This document shows positions 7,812 through 16,600 of a stretch of DNA of 64,000 bases, piece by piece. Under the pieces are notes generated by a model. That model did not search any database, was not told where the DNA came from, and was given only the letters and a program-made list of their open reading frames with translations. Origin of the DNA: CAYNJF01 sp964397555 (GTDB taxonomy: Bacteria > Pseudomonadota > Gammaproteobacteria > Berkiellales > Berkiellaceae); NCBI GenBank assembly GCA_964397555.1, contig CAYNJF010000004.1:1-64000 (forward strand). Reading direction: 5' to 3'. Within the stretch, counting starts at the first letter, position 1. The number at the start of each line of letters is the position of its first letter. A program made the translations under genes and the position numbers.

Positions 7812-9783
7812 TTTTGATCTCGAAGATTTGTGAGCCTTGTTCAATTTGATCGCCAACGGCGAACAAAACGGACTCAATTTGACCATCGGCTTGAGCGGAG
7901 AGGGTGTGCTCCATCTTCATGGCCTCCATGGCACATAACTTATCCCCTTTTTTTACTTTCTCACCGGGCTTGACCCAAATGTTAGTAATCACACCTGGCA
8001 TGGGGGCCGTCAATGCATCCTCATCGAGGGCGTGAGTATCTTGATAGTCATGAGTGATTTGGGTAAAGGTCTGTGACTGCCCGTTGGCAAAGACATGAAT
8101 GCAATGCCCATAGAAAACAACCTTGGCTTGATGGCGAGCATTCGAGGTCTCGTAGGTAAGGGTATCACCAACGAGCTGACCACGAATATCCACGCTCACC
8201 TGCAAATCATTCGAGGTGATGAAAAGGGCGTCATGTTTCAAGTGCTGGACGGTCACATGAATCGGTTTTCCATGAAAGTCCAGTTCTAACGATTGCGTTT
8301 GTGGTCCGTTGAGCATCCAGGCATCAAAGTGTTGCCAGGGCGAGTCTTGATCAAAATCTTGTCGAGATTGTCTTTGCTTTTCCACCATAGCCAGAACGGC
8401 TAAAGGCAATAAATCAATGGTTTGTTGTTGACGCTCTAAGATCTTTGGCAACTGCTGAGTTTCAAAGGCTTTGGTGGTGATGGGAGCGCTTTGAAAGGCA
8501 TCAATGCCTAAGATATCCCCAATGAAACGGCAATTGGTAGCAAGACCAAAAACTTCGGTTTCGTTCATGGCCGCATTAAGGCGGGCCATGGCTTTGGCTC
8601 TTGTTTGATCAAAGCTAATGATTTTGGCAATCATGGGATCGTAATAGATGCTGATCACATCCCCTGCGACAACTCCAGAATCGACTCGAATATTACTTAA
8701 ATCACTCATCGAAATCGATTCAATACGACCGGTGGCCGGTAGAAAATCATTGAAAGGATCTTCGGCATAGATTCTGGCTTCAAAGGCATGACCTTTGACA
8801 CGAACATCAGCTTGGCTTAACGGTAGTGGATCGCCGTTGGCGACCATTAACTGAAGCTCAACCAAATCAATCCCGGTGATGGCTTCAGTGACAGGATGCT
8901 CGACCTGCAATCTTGTGTTCATTTCAAGAAAGTAAAACGCATCATTGGCAAACAAAAACTCAAACGTTCCGGCATTGACGTAACCGATGGACTTAGCTCC
9001 TTGAAGGGCGACTTGATGGAGCTTTTCACGGATATCATCAGGAACGTTGATGGCGGGTGCTTCTTCAATGACTTTCTGATGTCGACGCTGGATTGAGCAA
9101 TCGCGTTCATAAAAGTGCAGGTAGTTGCCATGGGTGTCCCCAATGATCTGAACCTCAATATGCCTCGACGACTCAAGGTACTTTTCTAAGATAACGTGAT
9201 CGCTGCCAAAACTCTTTAGGCTTTCGCGCTTAGCGCTTTCAATCGACTCTTTAAGTTCATCTTCTTCAAAGATGATCCGCATGCCTTTGCCGCCTCCGCC
9301 AAAGGTGGCTTTGATCATCACTGGTAGGCCAATGCGTTTGGCTTCGTTGATCAGCGTATCAATGGATTGATCATCCCCATTATATCCAGGGATGACGGGC
9401 ACGCCTGCTTGGCTCATTAATTTTTTGGCTTCGTCTTTTTGACCCATTTGCTCAATCACCGTGGCACTGGGTCCTACAAATCGAATGCCTGCTGAAGCGC
9501 ACGCTTTCGCAAACACAGACTTTTCAGCCAGAAATCCATAGCCAGGATGGATGGCATCCACATTCATCGATTGAGCCGCTTCAATGATTTTTTCAACATT
9601 CAAATAGCTATCGAGGGCGTTGGAAGGGCCTATGTAGACGGCGCTGTCCGCAGCCAGCGTATGTTGAGCTTGTCGGTCGGCGTCTGAGTAAACCGCCACA
9701 GTATAAATGCCGAGTCGTTGACAGGTTTTGATGATGCGAAGGGCAATTTCGCCGCGATTGGCGATCAAAAGTCGTTTGATCAT
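7801..9783 (-). CDS. liuD: Methylcrotonyl-CoA carboxylase, biotin-containing alpha subunit
   Basis: Carries biotin carboxylase plus biotin carrier functions for carboxylation of 3-methylcrotonyl-CoA with ATP and bicarbonate. The 660-residue chain begins MIKRLLIANRGEIALRI. The ATP-grasp glycine loop FGGGGKGMR lies around residue 165, and NTRLQVEHPVTE follows in the biotin carboxylase domain. The C-terminus has the biotinyl lysine in EAMKMEHTL. ATG at 9783 overlaps the liuC stop as ATGA, which favours it over the start 12 bases upstream. LiuB in the same operon is the carboxyltransferase partner, distinguishing it from acetyl- or propionyl-CoA carboxylases. Confidence 0.94.
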   Translation of the reverse strand: MIKRLLIANRGEIALRIIKTCQRLGIYTVAVYSDADRQAQHTLAADSAVYIGPSNALDSYLNVEKIIEAAQSMNVDAIHPGYGFLAEKSVFAKACASAGIRFVGPSATVIEQMGQKDEAKKLMSQAGVPVIPGYNGDDQSIDTLINEAKRIGLPVMIKATFGGGGKGMRIIFEEDELKESIESAKRESLKSFGSDHVILEKYLESSRHIEVQIIGDTHGNYLHFYERDCSIQRRHQKVIEEAPAINVPDDIREKLHQVALQGAKSIGYVNAGTFEFLFANDAFYFLEMNTRLQVEHPVTEAITGIDLVELQLMVANGDPLPLSQADVRVKGHAFEARIYAEDPFNDFLPATGRIESISMSDLSNIRVDSGVVAGDVISIYYDPMIAKIISFDQTRAKAMARLNAAMNETEVFGLATNCRFIGDILGIDAFQSAPITTKAFETQQLPKILERQQQTIDLLPLAVLAMVEKQRQSRQDFDQDSPWQHFDAWMLNGPQTQSLELDFHGKPIHVTVQHLKHDALFITSNDLQVSVDIRGQLVGDTLTYETSNARHQAKVVFYGHCIHVFANGQSQTFTQITHDYQDTHALDEDALTAPMPGVITNIWVKPGEKVKKGDKLCAMEAMKMEHTLSAQADGQIESVLFAVGDQIEQGSQIFEIKNDE

Positions 9784-10562
9784 GGTGTGGACCACTTCGG
9801 TTGTTGTTGATTAAAAAAGGCACTTAAACCTTCTTGGCCTTCAGGGCTGACTCTCAATTTGGCAATAAGCTCTGAAGTATAAGCGTCAATCTTAGGATCA
9901 ATGCCTTGTCGGCTAAGTTCGTCCATTAGGTGTCTGACTTGCTCTAGCGCTTGTGGCCCATTGTTGAGCAGCATACTGACATGTGCAGTTAGTTCGGCCT
10001 CGAGCTTGTCGGGCTCACAAACAACCTGACATAAACCAAGCTCCTTAGCCTCATCGGCGCCAATGCGTTTGGCCGTTAAAAACAGATATTCTGCCGCTCT
10101 TGGACCAATGGCTTGAGTGACAAAGGGGCTGATGGCGGCGGGGACAAGACCAAGTTTTGCTTCTGAAAAACAAAAACTTGCTTTGGTGGAACATAGAGCA
10201 ATCTTACAGCAAGCCACTAAGCCGGCACCGCCACCAAAGCAGGCCCCTTGGACGACCGCAATCGTGGGTTTGGGAAATTCGTAAAGACGTCGCATCAGTT
10301 TAGCAAGCTCCATGGAGTCTTCACGATTTTCTTGTTCTGTGTATTGGGCCATCTGTTTCATCCAGCCCAAATCAGCGCCAGCGCTGAAGGACTTACCCTC
10401 GGCTTTGAGCACCAACACACGCACATTTACCTGACCACTAAGCTCATCTAAGTGCTTGATAAGCTCTTGTATCATCGCGGCATCAAAAGCGTTGTGTTTT
10501 TGGGCACGATTTAAGGTGAGTGTTGCCACCCCCTCTTCAAGATGAACCAATACATCACTCAT
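9780..10562 (-). CDS. liuC: Methylglutaconyl-CoA hydratase (enoyl-CoA hydratase family)
   Basis: Crotonase-fold enzyme of 260 residues, predicted to hydrate 3-methylglutaconyl-CoA to HMG-CoA. The oxyanion-hole segments FSAGADLGWM and GACFGGGAGLVA are present. Start chosen at 10562, where ATG overlaps the liuB stop as ATGA; the longer frame to 10610 lacks family homology. It lies between liuB and liuD, which fixes its pathway role better than sequence alone, since crotonases vary widely in substrate. Confidence 0.92.
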   Translation of the reverse strand: MSDVLVHLEEGVATLTLNRAQKHNAFDAAMIQELIKHLDELSGQVNVRVLVLKAEGKSFSAGADLGWMKQMAQYTEQENREDSMELAKLMRRLYEFPKPTIAVVQGACFGGGAGLVACCKIALCSTKASFCFSEAKLGLVPAAISPFVTQAIGPRAAEYLFLTAKRIGADEAKELGLCQVVCEPDKLEAELTAHVSMLLNNGPQALEQVRHLMDELSRQGIDPKIDAYTSELIAKLRVSPEGQEGLSAFFNQQQPKWSTP

Positions 10563-12166
10563 ATACGGAATACTCCAAATTGCGTGTTTTCGATGGGGGC
10601 ATTCAAGCACACGGATAGATTTAAGCCTAAGATATGTCTGGTTTGAGCCGGATCAATAACACCGTCGTCCCAAAGTCGTGCGCTTGAATAATACGGATGA
10701 CCTTGTTCATCGTATTGAGATAAAATGTGAGCTTTGAGTTTTTGCTCTTGTTCAGGATCCCAGCTCTTGCCCGCTTTCTCCAGTTGAGCTTTTTTGACTT
10801 GCGTTAACACGCTTGCTGCTTGTTCCCCGCCCATCACAGAGATCCGTGCGTTTGGCCACATCCACAAAAAGCGCGGCTCGTAGGCTCGACCACACATCCC
10901 ATAATTGCCTGCCCCAAAACTTCCCCCCATAAGGACGGTTATTTTTGGCACTTTGGCGCAAGAGACGGCTGTGACCATTTTGGCGCCAGCTTTAGCAATG
11001 CCTTTGGCTTCATAGTCTTTTCCGACCATAAACCCATTGATGTTTTGTAAAAAGATGAGTGGAATGTTTCGTTGGGAACAAAGCTCAATAAAGTGCGTAC
11101 CTTTGTCGGCCGATTCATTGAACAAAATCCCTTGGTTGGCGATGATCCCACAAGGGTAACCATGGATATGAGCAAAACCACAGATTAACGTTGTCCCATA
11201 GAGTGCCTTAAATTCATGAAAATCTGAATCATCCACAATACGGGCAATGATTTCTCTGGCATCGATGGGCTGTTTTAAATCTTGAGGGATAAGCCCATAA
11301 ATTTCAGAGGGGTCGTATTTAGGTGGCCTCGATGGTTGAGTTGGTGTGGCAAGTTTGCGCTCTTTATTCAAGTGCTTGATGGCATCGCGCGCAATCATCA
11401 ACGCGTGCTTATCGTCTTGAGCGTAATGATCGGATACCCCAGAAGTCTTGCAGTGAACATCGGCGCCGCCTAGCTCTTCCGCGCTAACTTCTTCGCCTGT
11501 GGCCGCTTTGACTAAGGGTGGCCCGGCAAGGAAAATAGTGGCTTGATTTTTAACCATGATGGATTCATCGGCCATGGCGGGCACGTAGGCGCCACCGGCG
11601 GTACAAGAGCCCATGACAACCGCCACTTGAGGGATTTTCATGCTGGACATCGTTGCCTGATTAAAAAAGATGCGACCGAAATCATCTTTATCAGGGAAGA
11701 CTTCATCTTGATAGGGAAGATTTGCGCCTCCAGAATCCACCAAATACAAACAAGGGAGGTGGTTTTCTTTAGCAATTTCTTGCGCTCTTAGATGCTTTTT
11801 CACCGTCACAGGAAAGTAGGTTCCCCCTTTGACGGTCGCATCGTTGGCAATCACCATGCAATGAATCCCATGAATTAAGCCTATCCCAGCAACAACCCCA
11901 CCGCATGGAACCTCTTGTTCATAGAGGTTGTGGCCTGCCAGTTGGGAGATTTCAAGAAAAGGGGAGCCGGGGTCGAGCAATTGCTCGATGCGCTCTCGAG
12001 CGAGTAACTTGCCACGAGCTTTATGTTTTTGGGCGATCTCAGGACCACCCCCTTGTTTGATTTTCTCAACCAGATCATTCAATTGCTTGACCTGGCTGAG
12101 CATCATCTCTTCATTGGCTTTATGCTCAATCGATTGAGGGTTGATGTTGGATACGAGTTGACTCAT
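10559..12166 (-). CDS. liuB: Methylcrotonyl-CoA carboxylase beta subunit
   Basis: Carboxyltransferase subunit of 535 residues, transferring CO2 from biotin on LiuD to 3-methylcrotonyl-CoA. It has the two-domain carboxyltransferase layout. Glycine-rich acyl-CoA and biotin binding segments such as GSCTAGGAYVPAMADES and GGSFGAGNYGMCGRAYEPRF are strongly typical of MCC beta. It overlaps the thiolase stop upstream and the liuC start downstream, each by four bases (ATGA), giving a tightly coupled operon. Confidence 0.95.
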   Translation of the reverse strand: MSQLVSNINPQSIEHKANEEMMLSQVKQLNDLVEKIKQGGGPEIAQKHKARGKLLARERIEQLLDPGSPFLEISQLAGHNLYEQEVPCGGVVAGIGLIHGIHCMVIANDATVKGGTYFPVTVKKHLRAQEIAKENHLPCLYLVDSGGANLPYQDEVFPDKDDFGRIFFNQATMSSMKIPQVAVVMGSCTAGGAYVPAMADESIMVKNQATIFLAGPPLVKAATGEEVSAEELGGADVHCKTSGVSDHYAQDDKHALMIARDAIKHLNKERKLATPTQPSRPPKYDPSEIYGLIPQDLKQPIDAREIIARIVDDSDFHEFKALYGTTLICGFAHIHGYPCGIIANQGILFNESADKGTHFIELCSQRNIPLIFLQNINGFMVGKDYEAKGIAKAGAKMVTAVSCAKVPKITVLMGGSFGAGNYGMCGRAYEPRFLWMWPNARISVMGGEQAASVLTQVKKAQLEKAGKSWDPEQEQKLKAHILSQYDEQGHPYYSSARLWDDGVIDPAQTRHILGLNLSVCLNAPIENTQFGVFRI

Positions 12167-13347
12167 AAAACCTCCACGGCCAAGGCGGTTGCCTCACCTC
12201 CGCCTATGCAAAGCGCTGCAATGCCTCGCTTTTTCCCATGAGCTTTAAGGGCTTCGACAAGCGTCGAGACAATGCGTGCCCCAGACGCGCCGATGGGGTG
12301 GCCAAGTGCACATGCACCACCATGCACGTTAACCTTCGTGGTGTCTAAGTCTAATTCTTTGATGGCGGCTAAGGTGACGCATGCAAAGGCTTCATTGATT
12401 TCAAACAAGTCGACATCATTGAGTGACCACTGCGCTTTTTCAAGAACTTTTTTGATCGCACCAACTGGGGCGGTGGTGAACCATTCAGGCTCATGTGAGT
12501 GGGTGGCACTGGCATGAATGCGAGCTAGAGGGGTAAGGCCTTTAGTCTTGGCAGTAGATTCAAGCATCAACACATGTGCACAGGCGCCATCGGAGATGGC
12601 CGAAGCATTGGCGGCCGTCACAGAGCCATCTTTTTTAAAAGCAGGTCGAAGCGTTGGAATTTTTTCAGGTCTTGCACGTCCGGGTAACTCATCGACGGTG
12701 ACGGTGATGTCGCCTTTACGGTTTTTGACAACCACCGGGCAGATTTCAGCCTCAAAGGCTCCGGACTCAATGGCTTTTTGCGCCTTCGCAAGTGAATGGA
12801 GAGCAAATTCGTCTTGCTCTTCTCGGGTGAACTCATACTTTGAGACACATTGTTCAGCAAAGACACCCATTAAGGTCCCGGTTTGGTAAGCATCTTCAAG
12901 CCCATCGAGGAACATGTGGTCAAGAACTTGACCATGCCCCATGCGCATACCTGCTCTGGCTTTGGGAAGCACGTAGGGGGCTTGGCTCATGTTCTCCATA
13001 CCACCGGCAACGGCCACATCAAAGCTTTGTGCCTTGAGCCCATCCATCGCCACCATCATCGCTTTCATACCTGAGCCACACATTTTATTCACCGTCAGTG
13101 CTCCGGCCGAATTTGGGATCCCCGCATGGATGGCAGCTTGTCGAGCCGGTGCTTGACCAAGGCCGGCACTTAATACGCACCCCATCACGACTTCTTCAAC
13201 CTCAGCGCCAGAAAGATGGATACGCTCAAGCGCGCCTTGGATGGCCGCAGCTCCAAGCATGGGTGCTGGCGTGCTGGCAAAAGCGCCTAACATATCACCC
13301 ATAGCGGTTCTGGCGTGCGATACAATGACAACGGATTCATTCGACAT
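12163..13347 (-). CDS. Acetyl-CoA acetyltransferase (thiolase II)
   Basis: Thiolase of 394 residues. The acylated cysteine is in NKMCGSGMKAMM, the catalytic histidine in GHPIGASGAR, and the second cysteine in LCIGGGEATAL. It is inserted between liuA and liuB with an ATGA overlap into liuB. Its likely job is cleaving acetoacetyl-CoA made by ScoAB into two acetyl-CoA, so the operon carries leucine skeletons to central metabolism. Acting in the synthetic direction (e.g. polyhydroxybutyrate) is a possible alternative. Confidence 0.93.
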   Translation of the reverse strand: MSNESVVIVSHARTAMGDMLGAFASTPAPMLGAAAIQGALERIHLSGAEVEEVVMGCVLSAGLGQAPARQAAIHAGIPNSAGALTVNKMCGSGMKAMMVAMDGLKAQSFDVAVAGGMENMSQAPYVLPKARAGMRMGHGQVLDHMFLDGLEDAYQTGTLMGVFAEQCVSKYEFTREEQDEFALHSLAKAQKAIESGAFEAEICPVVVKNRKGDITVTVDELPGRARPEKIPTLRPAFKKDGSVTAANASAISDGACAHVLMLESTAKTKGLTPLARIHASATHSHEPEWFTTAPVGAIKKVLEKAQWSLNDVDLFEINEAFACVTLAAIKELDLDTTKVNVHGGACALGHPIGASGARIVSTLVEALKAHGKKRGIAALCIGGGEATALAVEVL

Positions 13348-13357
13348 AATGACCTCT

Positions 13358-14521
13358 TTATGCGCTTTCTTTAAATAATTCTTGACCGATGATCATCCGA
13401 CGGATTTCAGATGTCCCAGCCCCTATCTCATATAGTTTGGCGTCACGTAAGAAACGCCCTGTGGGGTACTCATTGATGTACCCATTCCCGCCTAAAATTT
13501 GAATGGCATCAAGCGCGACTTGGGTTGCATGCTCTGAGGCAAATAAAATGACGCCCGCGGCGTCTTTGTTCGTTAAGGTTTGCCCACTGTCAGCTTGGCG
13601 AGCGATGTCGTAAGTAAAGGCAATGGAGGCTTTGAGCTTGCAGTACATATCAGCGAGCTTGCCTTGAATGAGCTGAAACTGACCAATTTCTTTGCCAAAT
13701 TGCTTCCTTTCATGAACATAAGGCAACACCACATCCATGCAAGCTTGCATCAGGCCAATGGGGCCTGCGGCTAACACCAATCGCTCGTAATTGAGCCCGC
13801 TCATTAGTACTTTAGCGCCACCATTGACGTCCCCCATCACTTGCTCTTTGGAGACAAAGCAGTTATCAAAGACCAACTCACACGTATTGGAGCCACGCAT
13901 ACCGAGTTTGTCGAGCTTTTGAGCCGTGCTAAATCCTTCCATCCCTTTTTCAATGAGGAACGTCGTAATTCCTTTGGAGCCTGCATCTTTTTTGGTGCGC
14001 GCATAGACGACCAACACATCCGCATCTGGTCCGTTCGTGATCCACATTTTGGATCCATTAAGCACGAAGCCGCCATCCCTTTCTTCAGCCATGCAGCTCA
14101 AGTGCATCACATCAGAGCCTGCTCCGGGTTCTGACATCGCCAACGCACCCACATGTTCACCTGAGCAAAGTTTGGGGAGATATTTTTCTTTTTGAGCCTG
14201 AGTGCCGTTACGGTATATCTGATTGACACAAAGGTTTGAATGGGCCCCATAACTTAAGGCAATGGAGCCAGAGGCTCTTGAAATTTCTTCCATGGCAACA
14301 ACATGCGCGTAATAACCTAAGCCTGTGCCGCCAAATTCTTCGGAAACAGTGATCCCTAAAAGACCAAGCTCGCCCATTTGGCTCCATAAGTGGTGTGGAA
14401 ATTCGTTTTTTTCATCGACTTCATGCGCAATGGGAGCGATGGCTTGTTGAGCAAATTTATAAACGGATTCTCGGATCATGCCAACGGTTTCGTCGTCATG
14501 CGGATGGTGAGCACTTACCAT
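13358..14521 (-). CDS. liuA: Isovaleryl-CoA dehydrogenase
   Basis: FAD enzyme of 387 residues, oxidising isovaleryl-CoA to 3-methylcrotonyl-CoA and passing electrons to ETF. The catalytic glutamate position typical of isovaleryl-CoA dehydrogenase is seen in NYERLVLAAGPIGLMQ rather than near the C-terminus as in most acyl-CoA dehydrogenases. The FAD segments AMSEPGAGSDV and QILGGNGYINEYP are intact. First gene of the eight-gene leftward operon liuA-thiolase-liuB-liuC-liuD-mvaB-scoA-scoB. ATG at 14521; promoter-proximal inverted repeats lie upstream. Confidence 0.95.
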   Translation of the reverse strand: MVSAHHPHDDETVGMIRESVYKFAQQAIAPIAHEVDEKNEFPHHLWSQMGELGLLGITVSEEFGGTGLGYYAHVVAMEEISRASGSIALSYGAHSNLCVNQIYRNGTQAQKEKYLPKLCSGEHVGALAMSEPGAGSDVMHLSCMAEERDGGFVLNGSKMWITNGPDADVLVVYARTKKDAGSKGITTFLIEKGMEGFSTAQKLDKLGMRGSNTCELVFDNCFVSKEQVMGDVNGGAKVLMSGLNYERLVLAAGPIGLMQACMDVVLPYVHERKQFGKEIGQFQLIQGKLADMYCKLKASIAFTYDIARQADSGQTLTNKDAAGVILFASEHATQVALDAIQILGGNGYINEYPTGRFLRDAKLYEIGAGTSEIRRMIIGQELFKESA

Positions 14522-14574
14522 AACACTGTCTCCCTATGAAGGTATGTTCGCTTCCATAACGTAGCTTGATAACT

Positions 14575-14620
14575 GTTTGTTTCAAAGTTCCAACAAACTC
14601 TAGCTTCCTTTAAACTAAAG
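14575..14620. promoter_or_regulatory. Inverted repeats in the liuA / short-chain dehydrogenase divergent promoter
   Basis: Two palindromic elements sit in the 131-base divergent region. GTTTGTT / AACAAAC arms lie at 14575-14581 and 14592-14598 with a 10-base spacer. CTTTAAACTAAAG at 14608-14620 has perfect five-base arms. Either could be an operator controlling the leucine operon. No liuR-type regulator gene is visible nearby. Identity of the binding protein is unknown. Confidence 0.4.
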
Positions 14621-14652
14621 CTCAAGTTTAGTGATAACTAATAAGGGTAGGT

Positions 14653-15411
14653 ATGGAGATTGCCAAAACACTTGCTGTCGTCACCGGTGGTGCGCAAGGC
14701 GCAGGTTTCGCCACCGTTCAGTCACTTGTTGACAAAGGAGCGACCGTTGCCGTTTTTGATGTGAATGATCAAAACACGCAAGCACTGGATGACATGGAGT
14801 GCTTATTTTTCAAAGTCGATGTCAGTGATGAAAAGGCGGTGGACGACGCGTTTACCAAACTGACAGAACAGTGCTCATTGCCGCTACGTACGCTTGTGAA
14901 TTGCGCCGGCATTGCGCCAGCCTCTCGCATGATGGGTAAGAGTGGACCTAAACCTCTAGATAAGTTTGAATCTGTACTAAAAGTAAATTTAATTGGCACT
15001 TATAACACGATGCGCGTCGCCTCTTATTTGATGAGTCAACAAGATGCGGAAAAAGAAAATCGCGGGGTTATTATTAATACGGCCTCAGTGGCGGCCTTTG
15101 AAGGACAGATTGGACAAACCGCCTATGCCTCTTCCAAAGCGGGGGTAGTAGGCATGACTTTGCCAGCAGCAAGAGAGCTAGCCCAATTTGGCATTCGAGT
15201 GATGACCATTGCACCAGGATTATTGGATACGCCGATGTTACAAACGCTGCCTAGTGACGTCAGACAAGCCTTGGCTGACAATATCCCTTTTCCTAAGCGC
15301 TTTGCCGCACCGGATGAATTTGCCAACCTAGTTCAGTCGATCATTGAAAACGACATGCTTAATGGTGAGGTCATTCGCCTCGATGGCGGTTTACGAATGC
15401 AACCCATCTAA
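14653..15411 (+). CDS. Short-chain dehydrogenase, 3-hydroxyacyl-CoA dehydrogenase type 2-like
   Basis: NAD-dependent SDR of 252 residues. The Rossmann glycine motif TGGAQGAGFAT lies near residue 11, NCAG near residue 87, and catalytic Ser, Tyr and Lys in the NTASVAAF and YASSKAG region. The tail APGLLDTPMLQTLP closely follows the HSD10 / 2-methyl-3-hydroxybutyryl-CoA dehydrogenase group, which serves isoleucine degradation. It is divergent from the leucine operon, consistent with branched-chain amino acid catabolism. General fatty-acid hydroxyacyl-CoA dehydrogenase activity is an alternative. Confidence 0.88.
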   Translation: MEIAKTLAVVTGGAQGAGFATVQSLVDKGATVAVFDVNDQNTQALDDMECLFFKVDVSDEKAVDDAFTKLTEQCSLPLRTLVNCAGIAPASRMMGKSGPKPLDKFESVLKVNLIGTYNTMRVASYLMSQQDAEKENRGVIINTASVAAFEGQIGQTAYASSKAGVVGMTLPAARELAQFGIRVMTIAPGLLDTPMLQTLPSDVRQALADNIPFPKRFAAPDEFANLVQSIIENDMLNGEVIRLDGGLRMQPI

Positions 15412-15478
15412 ACGTTGCGGTACAACAAGAAAAACGAATCGTATTAAAGACTTGTTGGATAAATTGCTGATGACATAA

Positions 15479-15517
15479 GCCTGGTTTATGATGGATTTAT
15501 GCCCAAACAAACCAGGC
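15479..15517. promoter_or_regulatory. Nine-base inverted repeat at the RND operon leader
   Basis: GCCTGGTTT (15479-15487) and AAACCAGGC (15509-15517) are perfect inverted arms with a 21-base spacer, ending 10 bases before the adaptor start codon. The right arm contains CAGG, the only ribosome-binding-like sequence for that gene. It could be a repressor operator or an RNA hairpin hiding the ribosome site; it could also end transcription from the upstream dehydrogenase. No regulator gene is adjacent. Confidence 0.45.
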
Positions 15518-15527
15518 CGACACTTAT

Positions 15528-16586
15528 ATGAAATCAATCATTCTCCCCTTAATACTTGCTTCATTCTTATTAACTTCATGCTCTGACTCTAGTGAGGACA
15601 CAAACAAAACTGTTGAGCCTAAGCTGGTGGTCTCTATGGTGGTGGGCGATCCTTCAAAAATAAAACCACGTATTTATCCAGGTACGGTTAGAGCAAATCA
15701 ATCGGTCGATTTGGGTTTCCAAGTTTCAGGTCAATTGATTGAGTTTCCGGTTGACAGGGGGCAAGAGCTTCAAGAAGGTGATCTGGTAGGGCGCCTTGAC
15801 TCCAGAGATTTAAAAAATGAACTTGATCGATCAAGGGCTGAATTTGATAGGCTTGCAGCTCAATTTGAAAGAGCCAAAACGCTTTTACCTAAAGGAACGA
15901 TTTCTCAATCGGAATTTGATAAAGCCAAAGCGGATCACGATAGGGCCAAGGCGCAATTAGCCATCGATCAAAAAGCCTTTGACGACACTAACCTGTACGC
16001 CCCATTTACGGGTCGTGTCGCTGAAAAGATGGTGGACAATTTTGAGAACATTGTTGCCAAACAGACCATCATCAGTTTGCAGGTCATTGAGAATATTGAC
16101 ATTGAGGTTGACATCCCGGAACAAGACATGGTGTTAGCTAAAATACGGGAAGGGCGCCCAAAAAGCCGTGCTCGTGATGTGGTCGTATTTCCTTCGATTC
16201 CTGATCAAGAGTTCGATGTCACCTTAAAAGAGTTTAGCACGGAGGCCGATCCCAATACTCAAACCTATCGTGTGGTCTTGACCATGCAAGCGCCGAAAGA
16301 CTTCAATATTTTACCTGGCATGACGGCAAGCTTTATATTGCGAACGCCCTTAACGGAGGAAGTGCAAGTCATGGCCGTGCCCTCGCAAAGTGTGGCCTTT
16401 GATGCCGATGGTAAGGCTTTCCTTTGGGTCATTAATGAGAACCAACAAGCCGTCAAGCAAACCGTTGAAGTGGGCGGCACCTCCCAAGGGAATATTGAGG
16501 TCCTCAAAGGGTTAAATCCCGGAGATGAAATCATTATTAAAGGGGCTTCTAAAGTACAAGAAGGCATGTTGGTTCGCACTCGCTAG
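15528..16586 (+). CDS. RND efflux periplasmic adaptor (membrane fusion lipoprotein)
   Basis: HlyD-type adaptor of 352 residues linking an RND pump to an outer-membrane channel. An N-terminal lipoprotein signal ends in LLTSC, predicting lipidation at Cys18. Further features are a barrel-sandwich segment, an alpha-helical hairpin rich in Asp, Glu, Lys and Arg around residues 95-145, then beta-barrel and membrane-proximal domains. It is followed 14 bases later by the RND pump. No outer-membrane factor is encoded here, so a shared TolC-like channel is presumed. Substrate unknown. Confidence 0.93.
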   Translation: MKSIILPLILASFLLTSCSDSSEDTNKTVEPKLVVSMVVGDPSKIKPRIYPGTVRANQSVDLGFQVSGQLIEFPVDRGQELQEGDLVGRLDSRDLKNELDRSRAEFDRLAAQFERAKTLLPKGTISQSEFDKAKADHDRAKAQLAIDQKAFDDTNLYAPFTGRVAEKMVDNFENIVAKQTIISLQVIENIDIEVDIPEQDMVLAKIREGRPKSRARDVVVFPSIPDQEFDVTLKEFSTEADPNTQTYRVVLTMQAPKDFNILPGMTASFILRTPLTEEVQVMAVPSQSVAFDADGKAFLWVINENQQAVKQTVEVGGTSQGNIEVLKGLNPGDEIIIKGASKVQEGMLVRTR

Positions 16587-16600
16587 GACACAGGATAGAT

